DNA from: Subdoligranulum variabile
GTDB lineage: Bacteria; Bacillota; Clostridia; Oscillospirales; Ruminococcaceae
DNA length: 64,000 nt
Direction of reading: 5' to 3'
NCBI RefSeq assembly: GCF_025152575.1
Contig: NZ_CP102293.1
Span: 1,612,001-1,676,000 of the forward strand
The position numbers were made by a program, and so were the translations under genes. The notes beneath the pieces were generated by a model. The model searched no databases and was not told the DNA's origin. It was given only the letters and a program-made list of their open reading frames with translations. Positions within the stretch are counted from its first letter, which is position 1. Each line of letters starts with the position of its first letter. Below, piece by piece: positions 8,071 through 14,584 of the stretch.

Positions 8071-8478
8071 GTGATTGCCATTCAATGGGAAGATGTGATC
8101 GGTGTTTTACAGACCTGTGCCCCGTATCTGATCGCGTTGGGGATTCTGTGGGCTGCTGCTGTCATCGTCATGGTAGCTGTACATACTTTGCAGGCACCGA
8201 AACGGAAGATGGCCCGCGGCTACGCGGCCCTGAGTATGGTGCTGTCCCTGGCGGTAGTGGCCAATCTGATCTGCCTGGGTCCCATGTCCGCGTTGCTGGA
8301 CCTTTCCTCCGGGGAGGGAACCGTCAGTGACGAAACCACCCAGGAGGCCATTGCCGTGGCCAACCAGATTGCAGAGGAAGGCACTGTACTTTTGAAAAAC
8401 GACGGTCTGCTGCCCCTGAAAAACACCAAAAATCTGAACCTCTTCGGCTGGACCAGTGTCGCTTTGCAAAAAAAATGA
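8071..8478 (+). pseudogene. GH3 beta-glucosidase, 5' fragment only
   Basis: The frame opens at a GTG behind an AAAAAAGGAGG site and gives 135 residues: a membrane-embedded N-terminus (about residues 14-40 and 52-72), then the GH3 opening AIAVANQIAEEGTVLLKNDGLLPLK and FGWTSVA. After this the coding match stops at LQKK and a stop codon, whereas GH3 enzymes of this type run to many hundreds of residues. No remainder of the gene is seen downstream; different, plasmid- or island-like genes begin instead. It is read as a gene truncated at the left boundary of the accessory island. Confidence 0.7.
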
Positions 8479-8507
8479 GAACATTTTGCTGATAAAATGA
8501 AAAAAGA

Positions 8508-8554
8508 AAAGGGCGTTTAAGAGGTTTTTAAAGCCTCCTTAAACGCCCTTTTCC
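8508..8554. terminator. Long hairpin at the XRE gene end
   Basis: AAAAGGGCGTTTAAG pairs with the CTTAAACGCCCTTTT arm across an A/T-rich loop, giving T-runs on both strands. It overlaps the last codons of the minus-strand XRE gene, so it probably ends that transcript and also insulates the truncated GH3 gene. Confidence 0.65.
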
Positions 8555-8821
8555 TGTCTCATTGTCTCTTGGGTTTCCGTGTTCTTCGAGAATCAAGCAA
8601 TTCCCGGTCCGCTTCTGCTTGTTCGGGATGTACTCCAGCACATCCTCAACTTGGCAGTCCAGCGCCTCACAGATTCGATCCAGGTGTTCCAGACTGATCC
8701 TATCCGCGAATTCGTTATAGTAAGCGCAGATCGTAGACGGCCGAATACCTGTTTCACGCGCAAGGCGTGCTTGCGACCAACGCTTTTCCCCAAGCAAACG
8801 AGACAGATGATTTTTGATCAT
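8528..8821 (-). CDS. XRE-family (Cro/CI-type) helix-turn-helix protein
   Basis: 97 residues. Residues 8-60 form a small Cro/CI helix-turn-helix: LLGEKRWSQARLARETGIRPSTI, then LEHLDRICEALDCQVEDVLEYIP, the common layout of island-borne short regulators. No strong Shine-Dalgarno precedes the ATG, and the start lies inside the 3' end of the upstream minus-strand gene, so coupled translation is likely. The final codons lie in a terminator hairpin. A role in controlling the island is inference. Confidence 0.75.
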   Translation of the reverse strand: MIKNHLSRLLGEKRWSQARLARETGIRPSTICAYYNEFADRISLEHLDRICEALDCQVEDVLEYIPNKQKRTGNCLILEEHGNPRDNETGKGRLRRL

Positions 8822-9614
8822 CTGATCGCCCCGCCGACCATTTTAATAGAGCCAGCTGGGGCGTGTCCCGTTTTTGATAGAGTATAACGAATTGCGTTAG
8901 TAGTTGCGGATCAGAAGCTCTTTGTAGGGTGGCCTTAAACCGCCGGCAGAAGTCCTCGCTCTCCACCTGTTCCGTGAAGTCACCCTTCGGGTCGGGGAGA
9001 GAATGGATCCTGCTGTCCTCATCTTCCATGCATTCTTCCAGGGAAACGGTCTGCACCCGTTTGGAGCGGGTGTGATACCACTTGCGGAGGAAGTCTTTTC
9101 GGACATAGGTGTCCCACCGCTCAAAATCTTCCTCGCAGGGCATGTCCCGTATTACTTCCAACATGGGACCCCAGCCCTGTTCCTCGATGGTCTGTTCCAC
9201 CACTTGTTTCATGACCTGGCGCACATCTTCCGGGTCGCAGAAGGGAATCTCATAGTCAGGGGGCAAGGCAAAGAGTGCCTGCACGCCCCAGCCCCGCACT
9301 TTTTCCACTCCTTTGGCCCATAGGGGCAAGGCATAGGACAAGCGCCATACCGGGGAATAGCCGGAGTAATGTTCCTTCCAGCCGCCAAAGCCAAAATGAG
9401 GGAAAGCAAGGGAAGCCACGGCATCCATGATCTCGTTCAAGAACTGCTGGCTCAAAATGACCTTGCCCCATCCGGGGGTGGCGTTCAGTGCTCCCATGCT
9501 GCGGGGGAGTTTACTCAGGGTAGGATAACGGGAAATCACATCGTAGGACAGCATATACGCCAGAGGCAGGTAACGGACGGGGCTGTCATAGGAAAACTGG
9601 TAGATAACGGGCAT
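8754..9614 (-). CDS. Uncharacterised island protein
   Basis: 286 residues from an ATG with AAAGGAGG 10 bases upstream. I do not recognise a family. The sequence begins MPVIYQFSYDSPVRYLPLAYMLSYD and is rich in aromatic residues (FGFGGWKEHYSGYSPVW), with an acidic middle region (CEEDFERWD) and no signal peptide or membrane segment. Its last ~23 codons overlap the XRE gene in another frame. It is transcribed from a well-formed promoter (TTGAAA, 17 bases, TATACT) that carries a perfect palindrome, and is divergent from 9869. Confidence 0.6.
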   Translation of the reverse strand: MPVIYQFSYDSPVRYLPLAYMLSYDVISRYPTLSKLPRSMGALNATPGWGKVILSQQFLNEIMDAVASLAFPHFGFGGWKEHYSGYSPVWRLSYALPLWAKGVEKVRGWGVQALFALPPDYEIPFCDPEDVRQVMKQVVEQTIEEQGWGPMLEVIRDMPCEEDFERWDTYVRKDFLRKWYHTRSKRVQTVSLEECMEDEDSRIHSLPDPKGDFTEQVESEDFCRRFKATLQRASDPQLLTQFVILYQKRDTPQLALLKWSAGRSDDQKSSVSFAWGKALVASTPCA

Positions 9615-9670
9615 ATAGGTTCGACCTCCTTTCGTGAGAGACGGTTGTGTCTCTAATTATTAACGGCACA

Positions 9671-9717
9671 AGTATATACCTTTTGTTCCTGCTTTTCAAA
9701 GAAATTTGAAAAGCAGG
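9671..9717 (-). promoter_or_regulatory. Leftward promoter with an overlapping palindromic operator
   Basis: On the minus strand TTGAAA (9699-9694) and TATACT (9676-9671) are 17 bases apart. A perfect 13-bp inverted repeat with a 4-base loop (CCTGCTTTTCAAA/TTTGAAAAGCAGG, 9688-9717) covers the -35, which is the usual geometry of a repressor operator. Confidence 0.6.
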
Positions 9718-9791
9718 GGAATAATTCACCGTAGCAATAGGGGGGACAGAATGCCTTTTAGGCGAAGAAAGGAAGTTTTTCTGTTTATGAC

Positions 9792-9820
9792 TTGCACTTT
9801 CCACTTTATCCCTTTACAAT
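9792..9820 (+). promoter_or_regulatory. Promoter for the 9869-10833 gene pair
   Basis: TTGCAC (9792-9797) and TACAAT (9815-9820) with a 17-base spacer, about 50 bases before the start codon of the first gene. Confidence 0.6.
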
Positions 9821-9868
9821 GAAAACAAATCGAACTGCACCTGTTTGGTGCGGAAGGGGGATTGTGTC

Positions 9869-10390
9869 ATGGGCTTTAATCTGAATAAGGCAAAGGCGGC
9901 AAAAGAAGAAATTTTGAAGTCGTTTACTCCTCTGGAACTCAACGAGGGCAATGTCCAGGCTATCTTCAATCGGTGTTTGGCGACGAAAGACACGCCCAAC
10001 GCCGATGTGCAGTTGACTATTCTGTTCGAAAAAGTCATGGGATATGACGAGGACAGCAAGCCCATGGCCTTTCGAAAATCTACTGTCGAACAAAACAAGA
10101 AGAATGTCCTGTATCTGATGGGACAGTTAAATTCTGTCCATCAAGGAAGTCGTGCGATTACGGCCAAAGAGTCTATATACAGATATGACGGGAAAAAGTG
10201 GACAACCGAAACGGTCACTATCATGCAGCTTTATCACTTAGCGAAAACTGCAGATTGTATGGCCCCGTTTGTAAAACAGAGTAATCGAGCCATGACTGAA
10301 CCCATCGTCACCCCCACCCTCTCCCCGAAAGACCCGGAGTTCCCCGCTTGGTGGGAGGCCCACAAGAGCGAGTGGGAGGACAAGGCGTGA
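9869..10390 (+). CDS. Uncharacterised island protein
   Basis: 173 residues from ATG 9869, behind GGAAGGGGG; an upstream in-frame start at 9845 lacks a site. It begins MGFNLNKAKAAKEEILKSF, is soluble and charged, and has a WWEAHKSEWEDKA tail. I do not recognise the family. The stop overlaps the GTG start of the HD-domain gene (GTGA), so the two are translationally coupled and may work together. Confidence 0.6.
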   Translation: MGFNLNKAKAAKEEILKSFTPLELNEGNVQAIFNRCLATKDTPNADVQLTILFEKVMGYDEDSKPMAFRKSTVEQNKKNVLYLMGQLNSVHQGSRAITAKESIYRYDGKKWTTETVTIMQLYHLAKTADCMAPFVKQSNRAMTEPIVTPTLSPKDPEFPAWWEAHKSEWEDKA

Positions 10391-10833
10391 TTTACACAAC
10401 CCTGACCAACAAAGCCCTGCGGCTGGCCTACGCCGCCCACCACGGGCAGACGGACAAGAGCGGCCAGCCGTATATCTTCCACCCCTATCATCTGGCGGAG
10501 CAGATGACGGACGAGGTGAGCATCTGCGTGGCCCTGCTTCACGATGTGGTGGAGGACACCGATCTGACCTTTGCGGATTTGGAACGGGAGTTCCCGCCGG
10601 AGGTCACGGACGCTTTGCGTCTGCTGACCCACGAAAAGGGGACGGACTATTTTGACTATGTGCGGGCCATCAAGAAAAACCCCGTGGCGGTGAAAGTCAA
10701 GCTGGCCGATCTCGCCCACAATTCCGATGAAACCCGGTTTGCCGGGTGCGGGGACAGATCGGCGGAACAGCTTGCGAGGCGGCGGGAGAAGTATGCCAAA
10801 GCGAGAGCGATTTTAGAGGGCGGCGAGGATTGA
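10387..10833 (+). CDS. HD-domain protein, SpoT/RelA hydrolase-like
   Basis: 148 residues starting at a GTG that overlaps the previous stop. The pattern AYAAHHGQTDKSGQPYIFHPYHLA, then ALLHDVVEDTDLT and KVKLADLAHNSD, matches the metal-dependent HD phosphohydrolase half of RelA/SpoT and MESH1-type small alarmone hydrolases. The synthetase and regulatory domains are absent. Family knowledge suggests hydrolysis of (p)ppGpp or a related nucleotide, not proven here. Its position in a mobile island next to a coupled unknown gene is unusual. Confidence 0.75.
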   Translation: MIYTTLTNKALRLAYAAHHGQTDKSGQPYIFHPYHLAEQMTDEVSICVALLHDVVEDTDLTFADLEREFPPEVTDALRLLTHEKGTDYFDYVRAIKKNPVAVKVKLADLAHNSDETRFAGCGDRSAEQLARRREKYAKARAILEGGED

Positions 10834-10937
10834 CGGCGGGGTAGCAACCCCAGCCGGGGCCGTCAATGGTCAAGATGAACGGCGCACAAGTGCGCCGCCA
10901 TTGACCGCCCCGCCCGGCCTTGCTCTGCGGTTATCAA

Positions 10938-10974
10938 GGCGGGCAAGCCCCAAGGGTGCTTGCCCGCCCTTTTG
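10938..10974 (+). terminator. Terminator after the HD-domain gene
   Basis: GGCGGGCAAGC pairs with GCTTGCCCGCC across a 9-base loop and is followed by CTTTTGG. It lies about 100 bases after the HD gene stop. Confidence 0.6.
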
Positions 10975-11319
10975 GATTTTGGGAGAACGGGAGCCGCCTC
11001 CTTTGGGACACTTTGTCCCAGCCCTGCGGGGGACGAAAGACGAGGGACGGGGGCTTATATACCTGCCGCCGCTCTCTGAAAACGGACAGGCTTTTTGTTC
11101 CCTCCCGGTCACAACACTCCCGCCCGTTTTCCTGCCGAGGGAAGCGGGGTGCATACCGCACCGCACCCCGCTTCCCCCGTCAGCCGCGCCAGCAGGTATA
11201 ACACACTATACCTTGCAAGCAAGGTAGTGTGCCAGGGGGACACCCCCTGGACCCCCTCGTGCTGCTGGTGTGCGCCGAGTTGATCCCGTCCACCTCTGTT
11301 TCGTAAACCGCATAGAACC

Positions 11320-11364
11320 AGCGCAGGACAGCGTACCCCGTGGCTGCCCTGCGCTTTTTCTTTT
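11320..11364 (+). terminator. Rho-independent terminator
   Basis: AGCGCAGG pairs with CCTGCGCT, with inner CAGC/GCTG pairing, followed by TTTTTCTTTT. It insulates the XRE/recombinase pair from upstream transcription. Confidence 0.65.
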
Positions 11365-11457
11365 GCCCATCCGTAAATCTCGGAGAATCTGATTTCGGGT
11401 TGCAATTTTACAAAAACCGGGTTATAATGAAATTGACCCGGAAAAGGAGGCGAGAGT

Positions 11458-11811
11458 ATGATAGAAGTGGGTAGGCGATTGAAAGCCCTGCGGGAGAGCA
11501 TCGGATTCTCCCAGGTGAAGATGGCCCAGGCATTGGGCACCACCCAGTCCAGCATCAACCGATATGAAAACGGACAGTCCTCTCCATCGGTGGAACTGTT
11601 CCGACGGTATGCAGATTACTTTGATGTGTCTCTGGATTATATCTTTGCCCGGACGGATAAGCCACAAGGGGAAACCTATCACTTCAAGCCCAAGGCAGCC
11701 CCGGAGCGGGAGGAGCTGCGGCGGTTCATTGAGATGTGCTTTGATCCGCAATCTCCCATGAACGAAAAGCTGAAGGAAACCCTGTTCCGCATGATGGAGG
11801 GTGAATCATGA
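11458..11811 (+). CDS. XRE-family regulator, coupled to the recombinase
   Basis: 117 residues, GGAGGCGAG upstream. The helix-turn-helix is RLKALRESIGFSQVKMAQALGTTQSSINRYENG at residues 6-38, followed by SPSVELFRRYADYFDVSLDYIFART, a standard SinR/Cro-like arrangement, and a 45-residue acidic tail. Its stop overlaps the recombinase start (ATGA), so it probably controls recombinase expression, as in many serine-integrase elements. Confidence 0.8.
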   Translation: MIEVGRRLKALRESIGFSQVKMAQALGTTQSSINRYENGQSSPSVELFRRYADYFDVSLDYIFARTDKPQGETYHFKPKAAPEREELRRFIEMCFDPQSPMNEKLKETLFRMMEGES

Positions 11812-13358
11812 ATGCTGTGATCTATGCCCGGTACTCCTCGGACAACCAGCGGGAAGAGAGCATCGAGGGCCAGATCCGGGAATGCACTGCCTACGCTGAG
11901 AAAAACGGCATTACCATTCTGAGACACTACATTGACCGGGCCTTGTCCGCCAAGACCGACAACCGCCCGGAGTTTCAGAACATGATCAAGGACAGCGGCA
12001 AACGCCTGTTTGATATGGTCATTGTCTGGAAGCTGGACCGGTTTGCCCGCAACCGCTACGATAGCGCCCGTTACAAAACCACACTGAAAAAGAACGGGGT
12101 GAAGGTGGTGTCTGCCACCGAGATTATCTCCAACGGGTCCGAAGGAATCCTTCTGGAAAGTCTGCTGGAGGGCTATGCGGAGTATTACTCCGCCGATCTG
12201 GCAGAAAAGGTCTCCCGGGGAATGACCGAGAATGTCCTCAAGTCCAAGTGCAATGGGGGCAACCGCACCATGGGATATGTCATTGACAGTGACCGGCATT
12301 TCCAGCCGGACCCCTTGACTGCGCCATTTATCCGAGAGGTATTCCAGCGGTATGCCGAAGGAGCTACCATGACCGAGATTCGGGACTGGCTCAATGAGCA
12401 AGGGGTAAGAAACACCAGGGGCCAGAAGATGAACTACGGTAGCATCCAGCGGATTTTGAACAATCGCCGGTATATTGGAGAATACACCTTCCGGGGAACC
12501 GTAGCGCCGGAGGGCATCCCGGCCCTTGTGACACGGGAACTCTTTGACCGGGTGCAGGAAAGGATGGCCAAAAACAGAAAAGCCCCGGCCCGTTATAAGG
12601 CCGAGGAAGAATATTTGCTGACCACCAAGCTGTTCTGCGGCTACTGCGGAGCGTACCTCTGCGGGGAGAGCGGTGTCAGCCACACGGGAAAGGTGCATCG
12701 GTACTACAAGTGCGTATCGGTGAAAAAGAAGCGAACGGAGTGCCACAAGAAATCGGTGCGGAAGGACTGGATCGAAGACCTGGTGGTCAGCGAGACCATG
12801 AAGATGGTCACGGACGATCAGGTCATTGAAGCCATCGTGTCCATGCTCATGGATCTGCAGGACCGGGAGAATGTGAATCTTCCCCTGTACGAACAGCAGC
12901 TGCGGGAGGTAGACCGGGCCATCGAGAATCTGCTGAACGCCATCCAGCAGGGAATCCTCATCAAGTCCACCAAAGCACGGCTGGAAGAACTGGAAGCCAA
13001 CAAGGAGGATCTGGAGACCAGGATCGCCTGTGAGAAGCTGGCCAAGCCCCGGATCAGCGCCGAGTTCATCACCTTCTGGCTGCAGCGGTTCCGCAAACTG
13101 GATGTACGGCAGGAGTTCCACAGGAAAATGCTCATTGATACCTTCATCAACGCCATTTTCCTGTATGACGACAAGGTGGTGCTCACCTTCAACTATAAGG
13201 AAGGCACCAAGACCATCACCTTCGATGACCTCAAGACCGCTCTGGCAGAGGAAAAAATAAGTTCGGATTTGGATTGCCAAGCTGCACCAAAAGAAAGCCC
13301 CTACGGCGTATCCCGCCGTGGGGGCTTTGCTTTTGGTTGCACGCTCGGAGGACTCTAA
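11808..13358 (+). CDS. Large serine recombinase
   Basis: 516 residues. The N-terminal resolvase domain starts MNAVIYARYSSDNQREESIEGQ, with the nucleophilic Ser at 10 or 11, and contains LDRFARNRYD. A recombinase domain (GYVIDSDRHFQPDP, MTEIRDWLNEQG) follows, then a zinc ribbon (CGYCGAYLCG...YYKC, about residues 277-310) and a coiled-coil-rich C-terminus. This is the architecture of TndX/phage-type large serine integrases that insert and excise elements. A terminator-like hairpin (13294-13334) overlaps the last codons, so the true C-terminus may lie near QAAPK in the ancestral gene. Confidence 0.93.
   Translation: MNAVIYARYSSDNQREESIEGQIRECTAYAEKNGITILRHYIDRALSAKTDNRPEFQNMIKDSGKRLFDMVIVWKLDRFARNRYDSARYKTTLKKNGVKVVSATEIISNGSEGILLESLLEGYAEYYSADLAEKVSRGMTENVLKSKCNGGNRTMGYVIDSDRHFQPDPLTAPFIREVFQRYAEGATMTEIRDWLNEQGVRNTRGQKMNYGSIQRILNNRRYIGEYTFRGTVAPEGIPALVTRELFDRVQERMAKNRKAPARYKAEEEYLLTTKLFCGYCGAYLCGESGVSHTGKVHRYYKCVSVKKKRTECHKKSVRKDWIEDLVVSETMKMVTDDQVIEAIVSMLMDLQDRENVNLPLYEQQLREVDRAIENLLNAIQQGILIKSTKARLEELEANKEDLETRIACEKLAKPRISAEFITFWLQRFRKLDVRQEFHRKMLIDTFINAIFLYDDKVVLTFNYKEGTKTITFDDLKTALAEEKISSDLDCQAAPKESPYGVSRRGGFAFGCTLGGL
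13294..13334 (+). terminator. Terminator hairpin inside the recombinase 3' end
   Basis: AAAGCCCC/GGGGCTTT and ACGGCG/CGCCGT stack into one stem with a short loop, followed by GCTTTTGG. It lies before the recombinase stop codon, suggesting the reading frame has been extended by later sequence change. Confidence 0.55.
13311..13352. repeat. Direct repeat copy 1 of about 42 bp
   Basis: TCCCGCCGTGGGGGC, then T-rich bases and GGTTGCACGCTCGGAGGA; it recurs at 13798-13838, 487 bases downstream, with only small changes. The pair flanks the palindromic repeats and may mark an insertion or an element end. Confidence 0.7.
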
Positions 13359-13364
13359 CAGGGC

Positions 13365-13434
13365 GACGGCGCCGCCGCGCCGGAACCAACAGTCCGGTGG
13401 ACTGTTGGTTAGCCCGCGGGAGAGTCCCCGGGAA
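13365..13434. repeat. 70-bp palindromic repeat, copy 1
   Basis: Carries AACCAACAGTCC and GGACTGTTGGTT as a perfect 12-bp inverted repeat with a 3-base centre, then AGCCCGCGGGAGAGTCCCCG. Copy 2 is at 13685-13754 with about two differences. Confidence 0.8.
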
Positions 13435-13485
13435 TGGGAAAGGGCCCCCGACGTGCTGGGGGTGGAGCTTTTACGGTTATGGAGG

Positions 13486-13518
13486 ACAGCCTTACACAGT
13501 GTGTAGGGCTGTTTTTTA
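13486..13518 (+). terminator. Terminator-like hairpin after the recombinase
   Basis: ACAGCC pairs with GGCTGT, with additional TACACA/TGTGTA pairing, followed by TTTTTT. It is the first full intrinsic terminator beyond the recombinase stop codon. Confidence 0.6.
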
Positions 13519-13599
13519 TTGCTGTAATCCGGAACGTAGAGCTGATGCACCATCGGGGACGAGAACAGCTGCGAAGGCGACTGCCGCCTGCGGCGGAAA

Positions 13600-13681
13600 C
13601 AGGGAGCCGGAGCAGGGGCCGCGGTCGCAGAGGCGGCGGGCCGCTCCAAGGGGCGCCAGCCGATGCGGGCACCGCAACCTG
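13600..13681 (-). repeat. Dispersed repeat, inverted relative to 37933
   Basis: Reading the minus strand gives GGTTGCGGTGCCCGCATCG, then a CCTTGG...GCGGC stretch and CTCTGCGACCGCGGCCCCTG. The same order occurs on the plus strand at about 37933-38006 between the two CobW-type genes. Conservation of non-coding sequence 24 kb apart indicates a mobile or functional intergenic element. Confidence 0.65.
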
Positions 13682-13684
13682 TAA

Positions 13685-13754
13685 GACGGCGCCGCAGCGC
13701 CGGAACCAACAGTCCAGTGGACTGTTGGTTAGCCCGCGGGAGAGTCCCCGAGGA
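13685..13754. repeat. 70-bp palindromic repeat, copy 2
   Basis: Near-identical to 13365-13434, with A instead of G in the palindrome centre, and in the same orientation. Confidence 0.8.
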
Positions 13755-13797
13755 ATGCGGAAATGAGCAGTATGTGGCGGGGGTGGAGATCGGCGTG

Positions 13798-13838
13798 TCC
13801 CGCCGTGGGGGCCTTTTTTTGGTTGCACGCTCGGAGGA
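13798..13838. repeat. Direct repeat copy 2 of about 42 bp
   Basis: Second copy of the CCCGCCGTGGGGGC...GGTTGCACGCTCGGAGGA unit seen at 13311-13352. Confidence 0.7.
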
Positions 13839-14022
13839 AGAGGCACCTAAGGATAGCAGAGCGTGGCGGGGGTTGGGCGTGGAGGAAAGAGCGGCGGGGT
13901 CAAGAACCCGCCCTACGGGCTGCGGAAATCCGGGATGCAGCGGCAGTCTGTGCACCATCGGGGACGAAAACCGCTGCGGCGGTGTGGAAAATGCCAAAAG
14001 CGTGACAATGCCGGGCGGCGGC

Positions 14023-14052
14023 TTGCAGGGCGCGGGCCGCGGCATGTATACT
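14023..14052 (+). promoter_or_regulatory. Promoter for the 14100 gene
   Basis: TTGCAG (14023-14028) and TATACT (14047-14052) with an 18-base spacer, about 48 bases before the start codon. Confidence 0.5.
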
Positions 14053-14099
14053 GAAAACAGGATCCGGACCGAACCGGTGGTACAAAGGGAGGCGACGCC

Positions 14100-14495
14100 A
14101 TGAAATCATCCGGCACCATTATGATTCCCCTTGCGGTCGTGGCGCTTCTGGCGCTGCTCCTGGCGGGAAATGCCGCCGCGCACCCCCACAGGGGCGCGCC
14201 GGAACCCGCCGAAATCCATTACCGTCCGGCCATACGCTATGAGGATGAACTGTATCTGTACATCAGCCAGCCGCCGTTCGGGGAGGTAGAGCGGGAAAAC
14301 CTCTCCTATGCGGCTACCCTGGCCGGGGATCTTCCTTCCAGTCAACTGCCCACCGAGAATCTGCAATCCTGCGGCTGTCCGGAACTTGTGAATGGCAGGA
14401 TTTACCGCTCCGAGAAGCACCCGGAGTATCTGTTTGTCCATAACGCGGAGGAGGACCGGATGGTGGCCTTTGTGGCGGAATCCCCGTCATCCTGA
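14100..14495 (+). CDS. Small secreted protein of unknown function
   Basis: 131 residues, AAAGGGAGGCG upstream. A signal peptide is evident: MKSSGTIMIPLAVVALLALL, then LAGNAAAHP with AxA cleavage near residue 27. The mature part is hydrophilic, with a CGC pair (about residues 99-101) and no recognisable domain. No cell-wall anchor is seen. It faces the convergent putP gene across a terminator. Function unknown. Confidence 0.65.
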   Translation: MKSSGTIMIPLAVVALLALLLAGNAAAHPHRGAPEPAEIHYRPAIRYEDELYLYISQPPFGEVERENLSYAATLAGDLPSSQLPTENLQSCGCPELVNGRIYRSEKHPEYLFVHNAEEDRMVAFVAESPSS

Positions 14496-14533
14496 GGGCA
14501 GCCGGCCCGAACGCACAAACGGTTACCCCAACC

Positions 14534-14562
14534 AAAAAGGGACACGGCCGGAGCCGTGTCCC
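14534..14562. terminator. Terminator between the 14100 gene and putP
   Basis: A 10-bp perfect stem (GGGACACGGC/GCCGTGTCCC, 4-base loop). The T-run is on the minus strand, so it chiefly ends putP transcription. Confidence 0.85.
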
Positions 14563-14584
14563 TGGGCCGGGGAAATCCCGGGAA

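Larger units (their letters stand above)
10834..11457. other. Non-coding, hairpin-rich island segment
   Basis: No convincing gene in 620 bases. At least five inverted repeats are present: GGCGCAC/TGCGCC near 10880; a terminator-like GGCGGGCAAGC stem at 10938-10974; a 12-bp stem GAAGCGGGGTGC at 11141-11174; CCTTGC/GCAAGG near 11215; and CCAGGGGG/CCCCCTGG at about 11232-11250. A terminator lies at 11320-11364. Such spacing of palindromes is common near transfer origins and regulatory ends of integrative elements, but no relaxase is in view. Confidence 0.5.
13359..14099. other. Repeat-filled region right of the recombinase, no gene
   Basis: No supportable gene in 740 bases. It holds two copies of a 70-bp repeat, one terminator-like hairpin (13486-13518), the second copy of a 42-bp direct repeat, a segment whose reverse complement recurs at 37933-38006, and two short GTGCACCATCGGGGACGA-like copies (near 13545 and 13950). 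It looks like the right end of the island with nested non-autonomous elements. Confidence 0.6.

Noticed and set aside
8528..9614. Toxin-antitoxin pair (XRE protein plus upstream 286-residue protein)
   Set aside because: The larger protein has no toxin motif and its overlap with the XRE gene is explained by compact island organisation; evidence is too thin to call.
11679..14045. 788-codon minus-strand frame across the serine recombinase and repeat region
   Set aside because: It reads through the complement of an intact recombinase and non-coding repeats and has no domain; a compositional artefact.
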